Assembly (NCBI GenBank): GCA_030323885.1 | Contig: CM059194.1 | Span: 12,138,963 to 12,202,962 of the forward strand | Reading direction: 5' to 3' | DNA length: 64,000 bases | Source: Branchipolynoe longqiensis | Lineage: Eukaryota > Annelida > Polychaeta > Phyllodocida > Polynoidae | In this document: positions 31,757-40,882 of the stretch, piece by piece | Layout: each line of letters starts with the position of its first letter | How positions within the stretch are numbered: the first letter of the stretch is position 1 | The notes under the pieces: generated by a model | The model's database searches: none | What the model saw: the letters and a program-made list of their open reading frames with translations, nothing else | Told to the model about the DNA's origin: nothing | Position numbers and translations under genes: made by a program

Positions 31757-31960
31757 ACCAGACCGGATGACCAAATGAGTTAGGAGCTCACTTCCAGTGC
31801 AGGAGAGCATGGGATCAATCCCTCGTTGTGTCAAACCAAATACTTGCATAATTTATACTATTCGCCAGGCATTCAACAAGGAGCAGTGGAATGTTAGAGA
31901 GAAATATCCACTGTTAAAATATTCCTCTTTAATCAATTAATGCAAAAATCAACTAGGGCC
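31757..31960 (+). mobile_element. Short SINE variant, decayed type B head
   Basis: Head CAGACCGGATGACCAAATGAG, short body (ATTCGCCAGGCATTCAACAAG), then GGAGCAGTGGAATG and a non-SINE 3' part. It breaks at the same point as 12329-12504 and 15512-15715. Confidence 0.6.
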
Positions 31961-32095
31961 ACAGTTAATGTAGTGCCACAACTGTGTCAGGCCATAGCTA
32001 AAGTGGGGTCACATATATTGTAGGTCCACATCTAAAGTAGGGTCATGGCTAAAGTAGGGTCATGGCTAATGAAGGGTCATGCCTAAAGTAGGGAA
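31961..32095. repeat. Short tandem repeat (GGGTCATGGCTAAAGTA)
   Basis: Five to seven imperfect 17-20 bp units around GGTCATGGCTAAAGTAG, grading into TAAAGTGGGGTCACA forms. Confidence 0.6.
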
Positions 32096-32102
32096 ACACT
32101 GA

Positions 32103-32481
32103 ACTAAATTAGTCAGAAATCGCCATTCGTCATTGCTGTTTTCCCCCCCCTGAAATCCAGATAAAAATAGTATTGAATTCCTATCAAAAACAGCCTTTAA
32201 AAGCCTTGAAAAGCCTTGAAATAGCCTTGAGTTGTATAACTTACAGTGTCATCAAAGGCCAGTTGCTCTCATCCCATGTCTTCTGTGTTGTGGGAGGTTA
32301 AAAATCCCTTGGGTTGATAAAAGTGTAGGCTCCGGCTTTCTATAGAAAACTGTCTAATGGTGAAAACAAGACTATTCAAACTTATCCATAATACTTGATA
32401 GGCAGTATAAATCTTCAAGATAAAACAACAAAATGAAAAAATCCAAAATATCCATATCTTCACATGTGTACAGACCCTGCA
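32103..32481. mobile_element. MITE E copy interrupted by a SINE-4 3' part
   Basis: The left part (CTAAATTAGTCAGAAATCGCC to AAAGCCTTGAAATAGCCTTG) and right part (ATCCATATCTTCACATGTGT, then ACAGACCCTGC) are halves of the E family, and 32245-32440 is foreign. The E end lies 39 bp before the exon at 32521. Confidence 0.6.
32245..32440 (+). mobile_element. tRNA-derived SINE-4, 3' part
   Basis: CATCAAAGGCCAGTTGCTCT, then GTGGGAGGTTAAAAATCCC and CCTATCAAG..GCAGTATAAATCTTC match the complement of 47872-48060 and 56764-56945. The tRNA-like head is missing. Confidence 0.6.
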
Positions 32482-32520
32482 ATACACGCTAATTGCACCT
32501 CGTTCTTTGCACTTTGACAG

Positions 32521-32707
32521 CGGTACCAGGTGACGTTCTCCATGATGGAGATCTACAACGAGCAGGTCCGAGACCTGCTGTCCAAGGACCCCCCGAAGGG
32601 AGGCCTTGCTGTGCGGCAGAACCCCAAGCTGGGTCTGTTCTACGTGCAGGGCCTGAAGCTGGTACCTGTTGGCAGCTACAAGGAGATTGACAAGCGCACG
32701 CAACAAG
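32521..32707 (+). CDS. KIF28: Kinesin-3 (KIF28-like) motor exon with MEIYNEQVRDLL
   Basis: Acceptor ctttgacag ends at 32520; donor G|gtgaac follows at 32708. Sixty-two codons starting RYQVTFSMMEIYNEQVRDLL, through GLAVRQNPKLGLFYVQGLKL, to YKEIDKRTQQ. This is the central motor strand and helix (S..EIYNE.V.DLL) present in all kinesins, followed by the R(E/Q)(N/H)P..G.YV.GL segment of kinesin-3. It exits at phase 1 into exon 34725. The donor is weaker than the others (gtgaac), and a SINE tail starts 20 bp downstream. Confidence 0.94.
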
Positions 32708-32726
32708 GTGAACAGCACAGCCACTG

Positions 32727-32778
32727 TCCTGATATGACCTTAGGTGTTGCCAGGACGTAAAACGCCAACAACCATCCA
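32727..32778 (+). mobile_element. SINE 3' tail fragment
   Basis: CCTGATATGACCTTAGGTG, then TTGCCAGGACGTAAAACG and CCAACAACCATCC, with no SINE body upstream. It begins within 20 bp of the exon donor. Confidence 0.68.
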
Positions 32779-32855
32779 AATAGTAGCCCGGTAGATATAC
32801 ACAATATTTGAGGGAATTGAGGCACAGCCACCACCACTCTTAGTGGTCCACACCG

Positions 32856-32908
32856 TCCTGATATGACCTTAGGAGTTGTCAGGATGTAAAACTCCAACAG
32901 CTAACCAA
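32856..32908 (+). mobile_element. SINE 3' tail fragment
   Basis: A second solitary tail 130 bp on (GATATGACCTTAGGAGTTGTC, then AGGATGTAAAACTCCAACAGC). Both tails may stem from one duplicated segment, since GTAGCC(C/A)GGTA follows each. Confidence 0.65.
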
Positions 32909-33415
32909 CTAGTAGCCAGGTACACACACATATCTACACATATCTACACACACACACACATATATATATATGTGTGTCTAATATTTTAACGAATTGTGCC
33001 TTTGACGATACAAGCATGAGTTTGAGCACACTGTTAGAACATGCCTAAAGAAAGATTACATTTTTCTTTTTAGCTATAGGACTATCGCAGATCTGTCCTA
33101 TTGTAAAAATATACGGATTTTCGGTTTAGATTTATATATTGGTAAAGAGCATGATTATTCTTGGGTGACAGAATAAGTAAGGGGTTATGTAATCTAATGA
33201 GCAATGAGGCCGACTCACATTATGACATGTAATAGACTATGTGAAATATATGTGCATGCATGGTGCCTAGAGATTAATGAAGAGATGTGGTATATCAAAA
33301 GTAGTTTAAGGTTGAAGAAATGTTCCTCTATGTATTCATAAAGAATGCAATTGGAGAAAAAGGACATTTTAGTATATATATATATTTGTAACTGTTTGCA
33401 ACTGTCTGTCACCAG
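32909..33415. other. Unassigned segment with CA/TA microsatellite
   Basis: A mixed (CA)n(TA)n(TG)n run at about 32926-32977 is self-complementary. The rest is AT-rich without recognised features. Confidence 0.4.
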
Positions 33416-33990
33416 GGTGCCGAATGGCCTAGCACACCAGCCTAATCAACATATACACTGAGGCGCCGCCTGCAGCTGGGGATGAGTCACCATTACTCAA
33501 ATGGGGTGGTGCCGCCTCCCCGGCTGTGGGGGGGGGGGTGTTTTGATTGGGGGGTTGTGGAATGGCCAGTCGCTCTCTCCCCCCGAGCCCCTGACCACAC
33601 GAGCAGCATAGGATTAATTATTAATGAAAAACAGACCGATGCTCCCGTCACACTGGACATCGGCACTCTTCTCCTGCCTCTTGAATGAGACAGACCTATT
33701 CTTGAGCAGGACCCCAGACACTCTGTCTGATGCTAGCAAAATTCACCTATTCCAATTGAGTGTGTGCAACAACCCTGGGGCTCTGGTTCCATGGGCTGTA
33801 GGCACTGATTTTGAGACTAACTATAGAGACCAATGAGTTGCTGTGTGGACAGAACAGGAGGGGTGAGGGTGATAGGTCACTGATAGGTGAGCAGGAGTTG
33901 TTGCCAATAAAGCACAACATCCTCACTGTCTATCTTTGTCCTTGTCTTCCTTTCTTCTTTAGAATGGTTAATGTGTTAGTAATCTGGGTT
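33416..33990. other. Unassigned segment, weakly LTR-like
   Basis: GC-rich and ordered: a G-run at 33528-33539, then GTTGCCAATAAAGCACAACA at about 33899, where AATAAA could be a poly(A) signal. No partner copy was found. Could be a solo LTR; equally could be unrelated. Confidence 0.3.
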
Positions 33991-34193
33991 TGAATAAAAG
34001 CATCACAGGTGATATGAAGGGGGAAGAGTCTGTTGGTATCATCTGGTGTCCAAAACGTGGCCGGGCATCCAGAAATATCACACTATGACCATAATGGCAG
34101 CCATTTCACAACATGGCTGCCACCAGCTATTATTTTACTAGTAGCCCAGGTATCTATTTTGTTGCATATAAATCACAGAATATCAAAATAGCC

Positions 34194-34745
34194 ATGGAAC
34201 CGGCTAACAGACAGTTACAATAAATTGTTACTGTTGTGTTTTATGCATCGCCAACAGAACAGTTACAATGAACTGCCATTGTTATATTTTAGGCATTGCT
34301 AACAGAAGAGTTTCAATGAACTGCCATTGTTGTATTTTAGGCATTGCTAACAGAACAGTTACAATGAACTGCCATTGTTGTATTTTAGGCATTGCTAACA
34401 GAACAGTTTCAATGAACTGCCATTGTTGTATATTAGGCATTGCTAACAGAACAGTTACAATGAACTGCCATTGTTGTATTTTAGGCATTGCTAACAGAAC
34501 AGTTACAATGAACTGCCATTGTTGTATTTTAGGCATCGCCAACAGAACAGTTTCAATGAACTGCCATTGTTGTATTTTAGGCATTGCTAACAGAAAAGTT
34601 ACAATGAACTGCCATTGTTGTATTTTAGGCATCGCCAACAGAACAGTTTCAATGAACTGCCATTGCTGTGTTTTAGGCACAGCTAACATAACAGTTACAA
34701 TAAACTGTCATTGCTGTGTTTTAGGCACCGCTAACAGAACAGTCG
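34194..34745 (+). repeat. Minisatellite M3: 48-bp copies of a 3' splice site plus exon start
   Basis: Ten units carry TTGTTGTATTTTAGGC, then ATTGCTAACAGAACAGTT and CAATGAACTGCCA with a 48-bp period. A degenerate eleventh (TTTTATGCATCG, AG lost) and a partial one lie at the left. The final unit is the real acceptor and the start of the exon at 34725. Because 48 is divisible by three and no stop occurs, the reading frame of the exon stays open leftward through all units back to 34268. Confidence 0.96.
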
Positions 34746-34874
34746 CTTCAACGAACATGAACGCGACAAGTAGCCGCGCCCATACAGTCGTCACAATTAC
34801 ATTCGACCAGATCATCAAACAAGATGGCAATGAGACCAAGAAGAGCTCAGTCATCAACCTTGTGGACCTGGCAG
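34725..34874 (+). CDS. KIF28: Kinesin-3 (KIF28-like) motor exon with switch I region
   Basis: The acceptor AG is at 34723-34724 and the donor G|gtgaga at 34875. It encodes GTANRTVASTNMNATSSRAH, then TVVTITFDQIIKQDG and SSVINLVDLAG. The NRTVA.TNMN..SSR.H block is the kinesin switch I region that senses ATP gamma-phosphate; here the usual SSRSH reads SSRAH, which may be a subfamily feature. NLVDLAG begins switch II. It begins at phase 1. The first nucleotides are part of M3, so ten further candidate acceptors precede this one in the same frame. Confidence 0.94.
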
Positions 34875-34879
34875 GTGAG

Positions 34880-35505
34880 AAGATCACATGATCAAGTTCA
34901 CAACCATGTCACCAACACATGGCTCACACTGCAACACAAGGAGTCACATGGCTCGCGCTGCAATATATATATGGGTCACATACTGTGAATTAGCTCACAC
35001 TGCAATATAAATAGGTCACCATGCTCACCCTGCAATATATATATGGGTCACATACTGTGACATAGCTCACACTGCAATATAAATGGGTCACAACTCACAC
35101 TGCAACACAAGGAGTCACGTAGCTCACACTGCAATATATATGGGTCACATAGCTCACACTGCAATATATAAGCATCACATAGCTCACACTGCAATATAAA
35201 TGGGTCACATAGCTCACACTGCAACACGGGGAGTCACATAGCTCATATTGCAACACAAGAAATCACATAGCTCACACTGCAATATGAATGGGTCACATAG
35301 CTTACACTGCAGTACATATATGGGTCACATACTGTGACATAGCTCACACTGCAATATAAACGGGTCACATAGCCTGCACTGCAATATAAATGGGTCACAG
35401 CTCACACTGCAACAGAAGGAGTCACATAGCTCACACTGCAATACATATATATGGGTCATATATAGCTCACACTGCAAATTATATAGGTCACATAGCATTA
35501 ATTGA
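34880..35505. repeat. Minisatellite M8, about 30-bp units
   Basis: Roughly 20 imperfect units of the type CTCACACTGCAATATAAATG, then GGTCACATAG, with a sister form CTCACACTGCAACACAAGGA, then GTCACATAG. It begins soon after the donor at 34875. No splice-site copy is contained. Confidence 0.85.
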
Positions 35506-36041
35506 ATACAATCCTATCTGATGGTACCGCAGTGGATATCTCAATGGAGAATGTGATAACCATTATTTGAACATTTGTTGAAGTGTATTTGCTGAGATGT
35601 CAGTGTTGGTCTGTTGCTGTACTAGATGTCTGTCCTCACTGACACTCAACCACATTATTAAACTGAGGTAAATAATTGTACAAGGCAAGCAGTATCCATG
35701 ATCTTTTTATTAATGTAAAGCAAGACACAATCTTAGCCTGCTTGAGGGCAGCAGGACTATGACCTCATATAGTTTATTAATTTTGTTTTCCAATTTACTG
35801 ACTTAAATATCTAGATTTTTATTTTCCTTGGCCACAATTATTATAATTGTGAGCATTTTTTAACGTCATAAGTGTCTTTTGACACATTTGATTGTATAAT
35901 TTTACACTCTGTGTAAAAGCGATGGTTAGAGGAAAATGGACAGAATACAAGTTGAACACTTCTCGCCCTGAATATGGCCTTTGCTACTGACATGGTATAA
36001 GAGACAAACACCAATCAATTGATCAATAAATTGTCGCTCAG
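35506..36041. other. Unassigned AT-rich intron segment
   Basis: No repeat or gene was recognised apart from the acceptor region of the next exon (AAATTGTCGCTCAG, ending at 36041). Confidence 0.35.
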
Positions 36042-36139
36042 GTTCTGAGCGGGCTGACAGCACCGGGGCTACGGGAGACCGTCTGAAGGAAGGCGCCAAC
36101 ATAAACAAGTCGCTGTCAGCCCTAGGAAATGTCATCTCG
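36042..36139 (+). CDS. KIF28: Kinesin-3 (KIF28-like) exon with switch II/alpha4
   Basis: It encodes (G)[20 protein letters not shown], then [12 protein letters not shown]. Together with the previous exon it gives DLAGSER, the switch II motif that couples ATP hydrolysis to microtubule binding, and the [13 protein letters not shown] relay helix start. It enters at phase 1 and ends at phase 0 with a S|gtaagt donor. Confidence 0.96.
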
Positions 36140-36171
36140 GTAAGTGTGCAGCTTTCACTACATGGCGACTC

Positions 36172-36369
36172 ACCGGGCGTGAGTGGACAAATCGGTAAAG
36201 CGCGGGCCTCTCATGCAGGAGATCGGGAGTTTGGTTCCCGATCGACTTAAACCAATGACTTATAAAAATTATACTTGTCGCTTCCTAGCCTGGCACTCGG
36301 CATTAATAGGATAGGGCAAGGACTGGTTGGCTCAGTATCAGAACGATCTGATTGAGTGGAATATCAGGT
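36172..36369 (+). mobile_element. tRNA-derived SINE, type A head, 3' truncated
   Basis: GTGAGTGGACAAATCGGTAAAG head, B box TTGGTTCCCGATCGA. The body stops at GAGTGGAATATCAGG. It starts 33 bp after the exon donor. Confidence 0.78.
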
Positions 36370-36809
36370 AGTAGCTGGGTTAGGGGGTAGGATTTTGTGT
36401 GCTTTTTTTTCTTATTTAGGCCTATCTTTTTATTTATTATAATATGCTGTATAAGAATTATACGAGTATAATAACCCGGAATATCCCTCCTTTCCCCCCA
36501 TCACCTACTCAGTTTCATGGACTGATGGGGTCTGTCCTAGTCATCTACTGCTCCAACCTCCCCAACCCCAGCTCTGATGGTGGCGCCACCACCCCTGCAC
36601 ACTGTAACCGCCACTGACTTTATTTGTTTATTCACAATGTTGAATGCTTTGAACAGACACACCCAGTGACAAAACACACGCTTAGCTGAGATTCACTGAT
36701 TCAGTAGGTTAGCCAGCTTGCTAGTTTTTAAAAAATAGGCTTTTTCCTAATCTGGCTTACTCTGTTATGGTGTTACTTACTATCTTACTGTGTTATGTGT
36801 TGCTTGCAG
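36370..36809. other. Unassigned intron segment
   Basis: Nothing recognised except the strong acceptor tract TTATGTGTTGCTTGCAG at its end. Confidence 0.35.
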
Positions 36810-36907
36810 GCCTTGGCTGATCTCTCGATGGGAAAGAAGAAGATCATGGTTCCTTACCGAGACTCTGTGCTCACCAAGCTTCTCCAGAACGCGCTTGGTG
36901 GTAACAG
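36810..36907 (+). CDS. KIF28: Kinesin-3 (KIF28-like) motor exon, VPYRDSVLTKLL segment
   Basis: It encodes ALADLSMGKKKIMVPYRDSV, then LTKLLQNALGGN plus AG of the next Ser codon. VPYR(D/N)S.LT.LL...LGGN is the hallmark loop 12/alpha5 microtubule-contact segment. Kinesin-3 motors often carry a lysine-rich K-loop here; this protein has only GKKK. Donor AG|gtaagg. Confidence 0.96.
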
Positions 36908-36956
36908 GTAAGGACCTCCTGGAAACCAGCGGAACGCCGCGCAAGACTGACCAGCT

Positions 36957-37209
36957 GGATTCGAACCCACGAGTTCGAACGCTGGTCGAGTCAAACCAAT
37001 GACTTAAAAATGTATGCTTGTTGCTTCCGAGCCAGGCACTGGGGATTATTAGGACTGGTTGGCACAGTGTCAGGATAATGGGACTGAGTGGTCATGGTGT
37101 GGAGAGGTCATGGTGTTGGTGGCTTGGTCTCCCAGTTGGGCAGCACTATAACGTTGCCATGAGTGCGCACTGTCCCAAGTCGGTACCCATCCTGATGTGA
37201 CCTTAGATG
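36957..37209 (+). mobile_element. tRNA-derived SINE, 5' truncated
   Basis: It begins at a B-box-like GAGTTCGAACGCTGGTCGAG. The body is complete with an inserted duplicate of GAGTGGTCATGGTGTGG, and it is cut at CTGATGTGACCTTAGATGG by a reversed SINE. Confidence 0.78.
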
Positions 37210-37484
37210 GTTGCTTGTTGGAGTTTTACGTCCTGGCAATATCTAAGGTCATATCAAGACAGGTACCGACTTGTAGCAGTGCTCACTCATGGTGACTTTA
37301 TAGTGCTGCTCTACTGAGAGACCATCCTGCTAGCACTATGACCTGATATCCCACTCAGTCATATTATCCTGACACTGAGCCACCCAGTCGTTGGCCTATC
37401 CTAATAATGCCGAGCGCCTGGCTAGGAAGCGACAAGTATCAATTTTGTAAGTCACTGGTTTGACTCGACCAGGGTCCGAACCCG
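37208..37484 (-). mobile_element. tRNA-derived SINE, inserted in or joined to another SINE tail
   Basis: Minus-strand copy from tail (TTGTTGGAGTTTTACGTCC) to B-box region (CTCGACCAGGGTCCGAACC). It lies tail-to-tail with the preceding copy, and a new tail continues at 37485. Confidence 0.78.
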
Positions 37485-37538
37485 TGATATGACCTTAGAT
37501 GTTGTCAGGACGTAAAACAACAGCAAACAAACAAACTC
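37485..37538 (+). mobile_element. SINE 3' tail fragment
   Basis: GTGATATGACCTTAGATGTTG, then TCAGGACGTAAAACAACAGC, which could be the displaced tail of the copy at 36957. Confidence 0.6.
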
Positions 37539-37607
37539 CATATCACTTTATCAGACCCATTCACTACAGGTGGGCTGCAGGAAGCGAACTCAGTGCCTTG
37601 TGTCTTG

Positions 37608-37846
37608 CAGTGCAATCCGTCCACAACTGGTTCATCAAAGGCTGTGGTATGTGCTCTCCTGCTGTGGGAATGTGCATATAAAAGATTCCTTGCTGCTTAT
37701 CGGAAAGAATAGCTTATGTGGCGACAGCGGGTTTCCTCCAAAGAAATATGTCCGAATGACCGATATGTTTGGCATCCAATAGCCGATGACACGAAAATCA
37801 ATGTGCTCTAGAGGCGTCACTAAATAAAACACGCTTTACTCTTTGT
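37608..37846 (+). mobile_element. tRNA-derived SINE-3, 3' two thirds
   Basis: It starts in the body at CCGTCCACAACTGGTTCATC and runs through GGGTTTCCTCCAAAGAAATA to GTCACTAAATAAAACACGCT and TTACTCTTTG. Its T-rich 3' end directly borders the acceptor (tttgcag) of the next exon. Confidence 0.82.
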
Positions 37847-37856
37847 GTCTTTGCAG

Positions 37857-38007
37857 TAAGACCATCATGATTGCAGCGCTGTCTCCGGCAGACATCAACT
37901 ACGATGAGACACTGGGCACACTGCGCTATGCTGACCGGGCGAAGAAAATCAAGAACAATGCTGTCGTCAATGAGAGTCCTGTCGAGAAACTCATTCGCGA
38001 ACTTCGG
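37857..38007 (+). CDS. KIF28: Kinesin-3 (KIF28-like) exon, end of motor head and neck
   Basis: It encodes (S)[20 protein letters not shown], then [20 protein letters not shown] and [10 protein letters not shown]. The KT.MIAA.SP....[19 protein letters not shown] sequence is the last strand and helix of the kinesin head, followed by the neck. It enters at phase 2 and ends at phase 0 (CGG|gtatgt). A SINE-3 copy supplies the sequence right before its acceptor. Confidence 0.97.
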
Positions 38008-38084
38008 GTATGTGGATTTTCTCATGTAAAACCCTTTTCTTTCTTTTTCTTTTTTTTCTTCTTTTTCAATTTTTTGTATTCCAG

Positions 38085-38160
38085 TTGAATAATATCTTTT
38101 TTCAGCACCTAGGTCTTCCGGCCTTATCAATTATGGTGCATATGAACTATTTATGGATGA
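38085..38160. repeat. Dispersed repeat V fragment
   Basis: TTGAATAATATCTTTTTTCAG, then CACCTAGGTCTTCCGGCC matches 25360-25410. Downstream 38161-38556 has no recognisable feature except a C-run at 38301-38311. Confidence 0.45.
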
Positions 38161-38556
38161 GATGATGAAAAATGTAGACAATAACAGTTTGAAATCAGGC
38201 ATTACAACTATAATGGGAATCTTATTTTGTAGATGTAGACTGGAGAATAGCCATTTACCTCTAGTCAATGTCATTGATTTACTGATCATTATATAGTGAA
38301 CCCCCCCCCCCTCCGAAAAAAAACCTTATAATGTGCCCCGCCCCGATTTAAAGTGAATTCTGATATAATAATACGATAATATATTGGACCCAGAATTCCT
38401 TAAATCAAAGGTAATTCGATGAACTAAACCCTGATTTAGTACGACCCCGCTGTTTTCGTGACAACATTTCATGGACCGCAATGATCGCCTTATAACGGTA
38501 GATTCATAGTATGACTTAACCCATCTGCACCTATGCTCAGTACACCCTGAGGACCA

Positions 38557-38598
38557 GGTATGACCTTAGATGTTGCCAGGACCAAAACCGCCAATACC
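38557..38598 (+). mobile_element. SINE 3' tail fragment
   Basis: GGTATGACCTTAGATGTTGCC, then AGGACCAAAACCGCC. Solitary. Confidence 0.6.
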
Positions 38599-38706
38599 CT
38601 GAGGTCCTGTCCAATGCTGGCCTTGGAACCAATGTAAAGGAGAAACCTTTTTAAAAAAATATTTTTTGTAATAGTTCATAAGGACAATCAGACAGCCTCT
38701 TGTAGT

Positions 38707-39033
38707 TCTAGAAGGGATGGCCGAATGAGTTGAGCGTCCATCTCCCTTTTGATAGATCATGGGACTTGAACCCTGGTCGAGTCAAAAAAATTATTTAAAA
38801 ACTGATACTTGTCACTTCCTAGCCAGGTGCTCGGCGTTATTAGAATAGGGCAGGGACTGGTTGACTCAGTGTCAGGATAATGTGACTCAGGCCATGGTGC
38901 TTGTGGTCTGGTCTCCCAGTGGGGGAGCACTATAAAGTCTCCATTTATGTGCACTGTCACACAAGTCGGTACCCGTACTGATATGACCTTTGATGTTGCC
39001 AGGACGTAAGACTCCAATAACCAACCAACCAAA
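38707..39033 (+). mobile_element. tRNA-derived SINE, type B head
   Basis: AGAAGGGATGGCCGAATGAG head, body with a small deletion at GTGACTCAGGCCATGG, and tail GATATGACCTTTGATGTTGCC ending CCAACCAACC. It ends 58 bp before the next exon. Confidence 0.84.
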
Positions 39034-39091
39034 CCAACCTGTAGTTTTAAGCTATATCTTGAGAACCAGTTTTGTTGGGTTTTTTCTTCAG

Positions 39092-39164
39092 GCAGAGAAT
39101 GAGAAACTAAAGAAGGCGATGGAGGGAGGACTGATGCCCGGTGGCGCCGGTCTGAGCCCTGACG
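39092..39164 (+). CDS. KIF28: Kinesin-3 (KIF28-like) exon, neck coiled-coil start
   Basis: Acceptor ttttttcttcag, donor G|gtgagt. It encodes AENEKLKKAMEGGLMPGGAG, then LSPD. The AENEKLK sequence continues (I)RELR into the neck coil as in other kinesin-3 proteins, and the Gly-rich part is a linker. It starts at phase 0 and leaves at phase 1. Confidence 0.93.
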
Positions 39165-39664
39165 GTGAGTGACGTAGTGCCGGACACCTCTGGGCATTTT
39201 CTAGTTCATGGACCGTATTTAGTGTCCACCTACGGGATGTTTTTTCTGAATTCCCGGTTTGTCTGGCACTTTATACAATGTCATTACTAATACTAACCTT
39301 CTATTTGATACGAACCCTCAGTGGGATATAATCTAGCCCTTCCTGATACCCAGATAGCACACATTCGTCGGCCCGACGGCGGCCGCTCCGGCAGCCCGAC
39401 GGTGGAAAACGCCGTCGGGCCGACATTGTTTTGTCCAACCTCCCGCCGTCGGGGTGACGGCGGCTGCCGCCGTCGGGGCGACGGCGGCTGCCGCCGTCGG
39501 GGCGATGGCGACAAACGCCGTCGGGCCGACGTTGTTTTGTCCAACCATCCACCGTCGACTCGACGGCGGCTGCCGCCGGCGGCCCGACGGCGACAAACGC
39601 TGTCGGGCCGACGTTGTTTTGTCCAACCATCCACCGTCGACTCGACGGCGGCTGCCGCCGTCGA

Positions 39665-39824
39665 CCCGAGAAGACACTGTCACTGTAGTGTCAGTACGTA
39701 CAGCCTACAGGTGCAAAAATATTAGTTTTATTCAAAATTAATAGAAATCGAGAACCCATACCTTATAAATTTAATATAGTCTGTACGTATTGACACTATA
39801 GTGACAGTGACAGTGTCTTCTCGG
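39665..39824. repeat. Inverted repeat inside F9
   Basis: CCCGAGAAGACACTGTCACT..GTCAGTACGTACAG (39665-39703) is mirrored by CTGTACGTATTGACACTATA..GTGTCTTCTCGGG (about 39780-39824). This gives a stem of about 40 bp with a loop of about 75 bp. Confidence 0.75.
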
Positions 39825-39867
39825 GAAAAAACAAGATGACGGTTCTTGGTCAACCTTCCGTACATGG

Positions 39868-40262
39868 TAATTCAAATCGCATTAACACGAATAATTCCAT
39901 TAATACTTCGTAATAAATTACAAAACTTTTACAAAATAATCTAAACATATTAATAAACAAACCTGGTAAATGATTCCTTAAAATTCCTGGGATTTCTGGA
40001 GTTATTGGTAGAAAAAGAACACTGATCAACGATCGCACGTGTTCCGGTCGCGATTCGAAGTAAACAAACCGTATCGGATAATTCAAATCGTATTAACACG
40101 AATAATTCCATTAATACTTCGTAATAAATTACAAAACTTTTACAAAATAATCTAAGCATATTAATAAACAAACTGGTAAATGATTCCTTAAAATTCCTGG
40201 TATTTCTGGAGTTACTGGTAGAAAAAGAACACTGATCAACAATCGCACGTGGTCCGCGGGCG
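39868..40262. repeat. Two-unit tandem duplication inside F9
   Basis: A block of about 211 bp starting at AATTCAAATCGCATTAACAC (39870) is repeated at 40081. Both contain AATAATTCCATTAATACTTC and GAACACTGATCAAC, with few differences, so the duplication is young. Confidence 0.8.
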
Positions 40263-40882
40263 ACTCGAGCCGGAATGCAAATTTAAAGAACTGCGCATGC
40301 GCGGCGCACCACCGTCGGCTCGACGGTGGCTCGACGGTGGACCAGACGTGGAAAATGAATGCACACCTGCGGCGGCCCACCACCATCGAGTCGACGATGG
40401 CCCGACGGTGAATCAAAAGTGGAAAGGGATTGAACCCTAACGTCGGAACACCACCGGCGGCCCGACGGTGGCCCGACGGTGGCTCAAAAGTGGAAAAGGA
40501 TTGAAACCTAAGGTCGGGACACCACCGTTGGGGCGACGGTGGCCCGACGGTGTACCAGACGTGGAAAAATGAATGCAAACCTGCGGCGGCCCACCACCGT
40601 CGGGCCGCTGGAGGCCCGACGGCTCAAAAGTGGAAATTTGGATTGAACCCTAACGTCGGAACACCACCGGCGGCCCGACGGTGGCCCCATGGTGGCTCAA
40701 AAGTAGAAAGGGATTGATTCCCAACGTCGGAAATCCACCGGTGGCCCGACGGCGGCCCGACGGTGGAAAGTCGATCGCGACGGTGCGACCAATAGCCGAC
40801 GTCGGCCCGACGGCTGTGTGCTATCTGGGTATGACCTTAAATGTTGCCAGAACGTAAAGCTCCAACAAACAATCAACCAACC

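Larger units (their letters stand above)
39349..40829. mobile_element. Fold-back element F9 (CCGTCGGGC-word type)
   Basis: Perfect inverted ends CCCAGATAGCACACA/TGTGTGCTATCTGGG are flanked by TA at 39347-39348 and 40830-40831. The left third (to about 39670) and right third (from about 40305) consist of CCGTCGGGC, GACGGTGGC, GCCGCCGTCGG and complements. The middle (39670-40300) is ordinary AT-rich DNA with its own nested repeats. It is 1481 bp, with no transposase. Confidence 0.85.
39340..40882 (+). mobile_element. SINE 3' tail fragment split by F9
   Basis: CTTCCTGATA at 39340-39348 and TATGACCTTAAATGTTGCC at 40830 onward are the two halves of a common SINE tail. Removing 39349-40829 and one TA rejoins CCTGATATGACC. 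Confidence 0.7.

Noticed and set aside
34880..35505. Splice-site-derived array
   Set aside because: M8 starts close to a donor, but its units (CTCACACTGCAATATAAATG) have no GT donor copy from the exon, so it does not support the splice-site pattern.
39293..39741. Overlapping Arg-rich frames on both strands
   Set aside because: They are translations of the CCGTCGGGC arm of F9.
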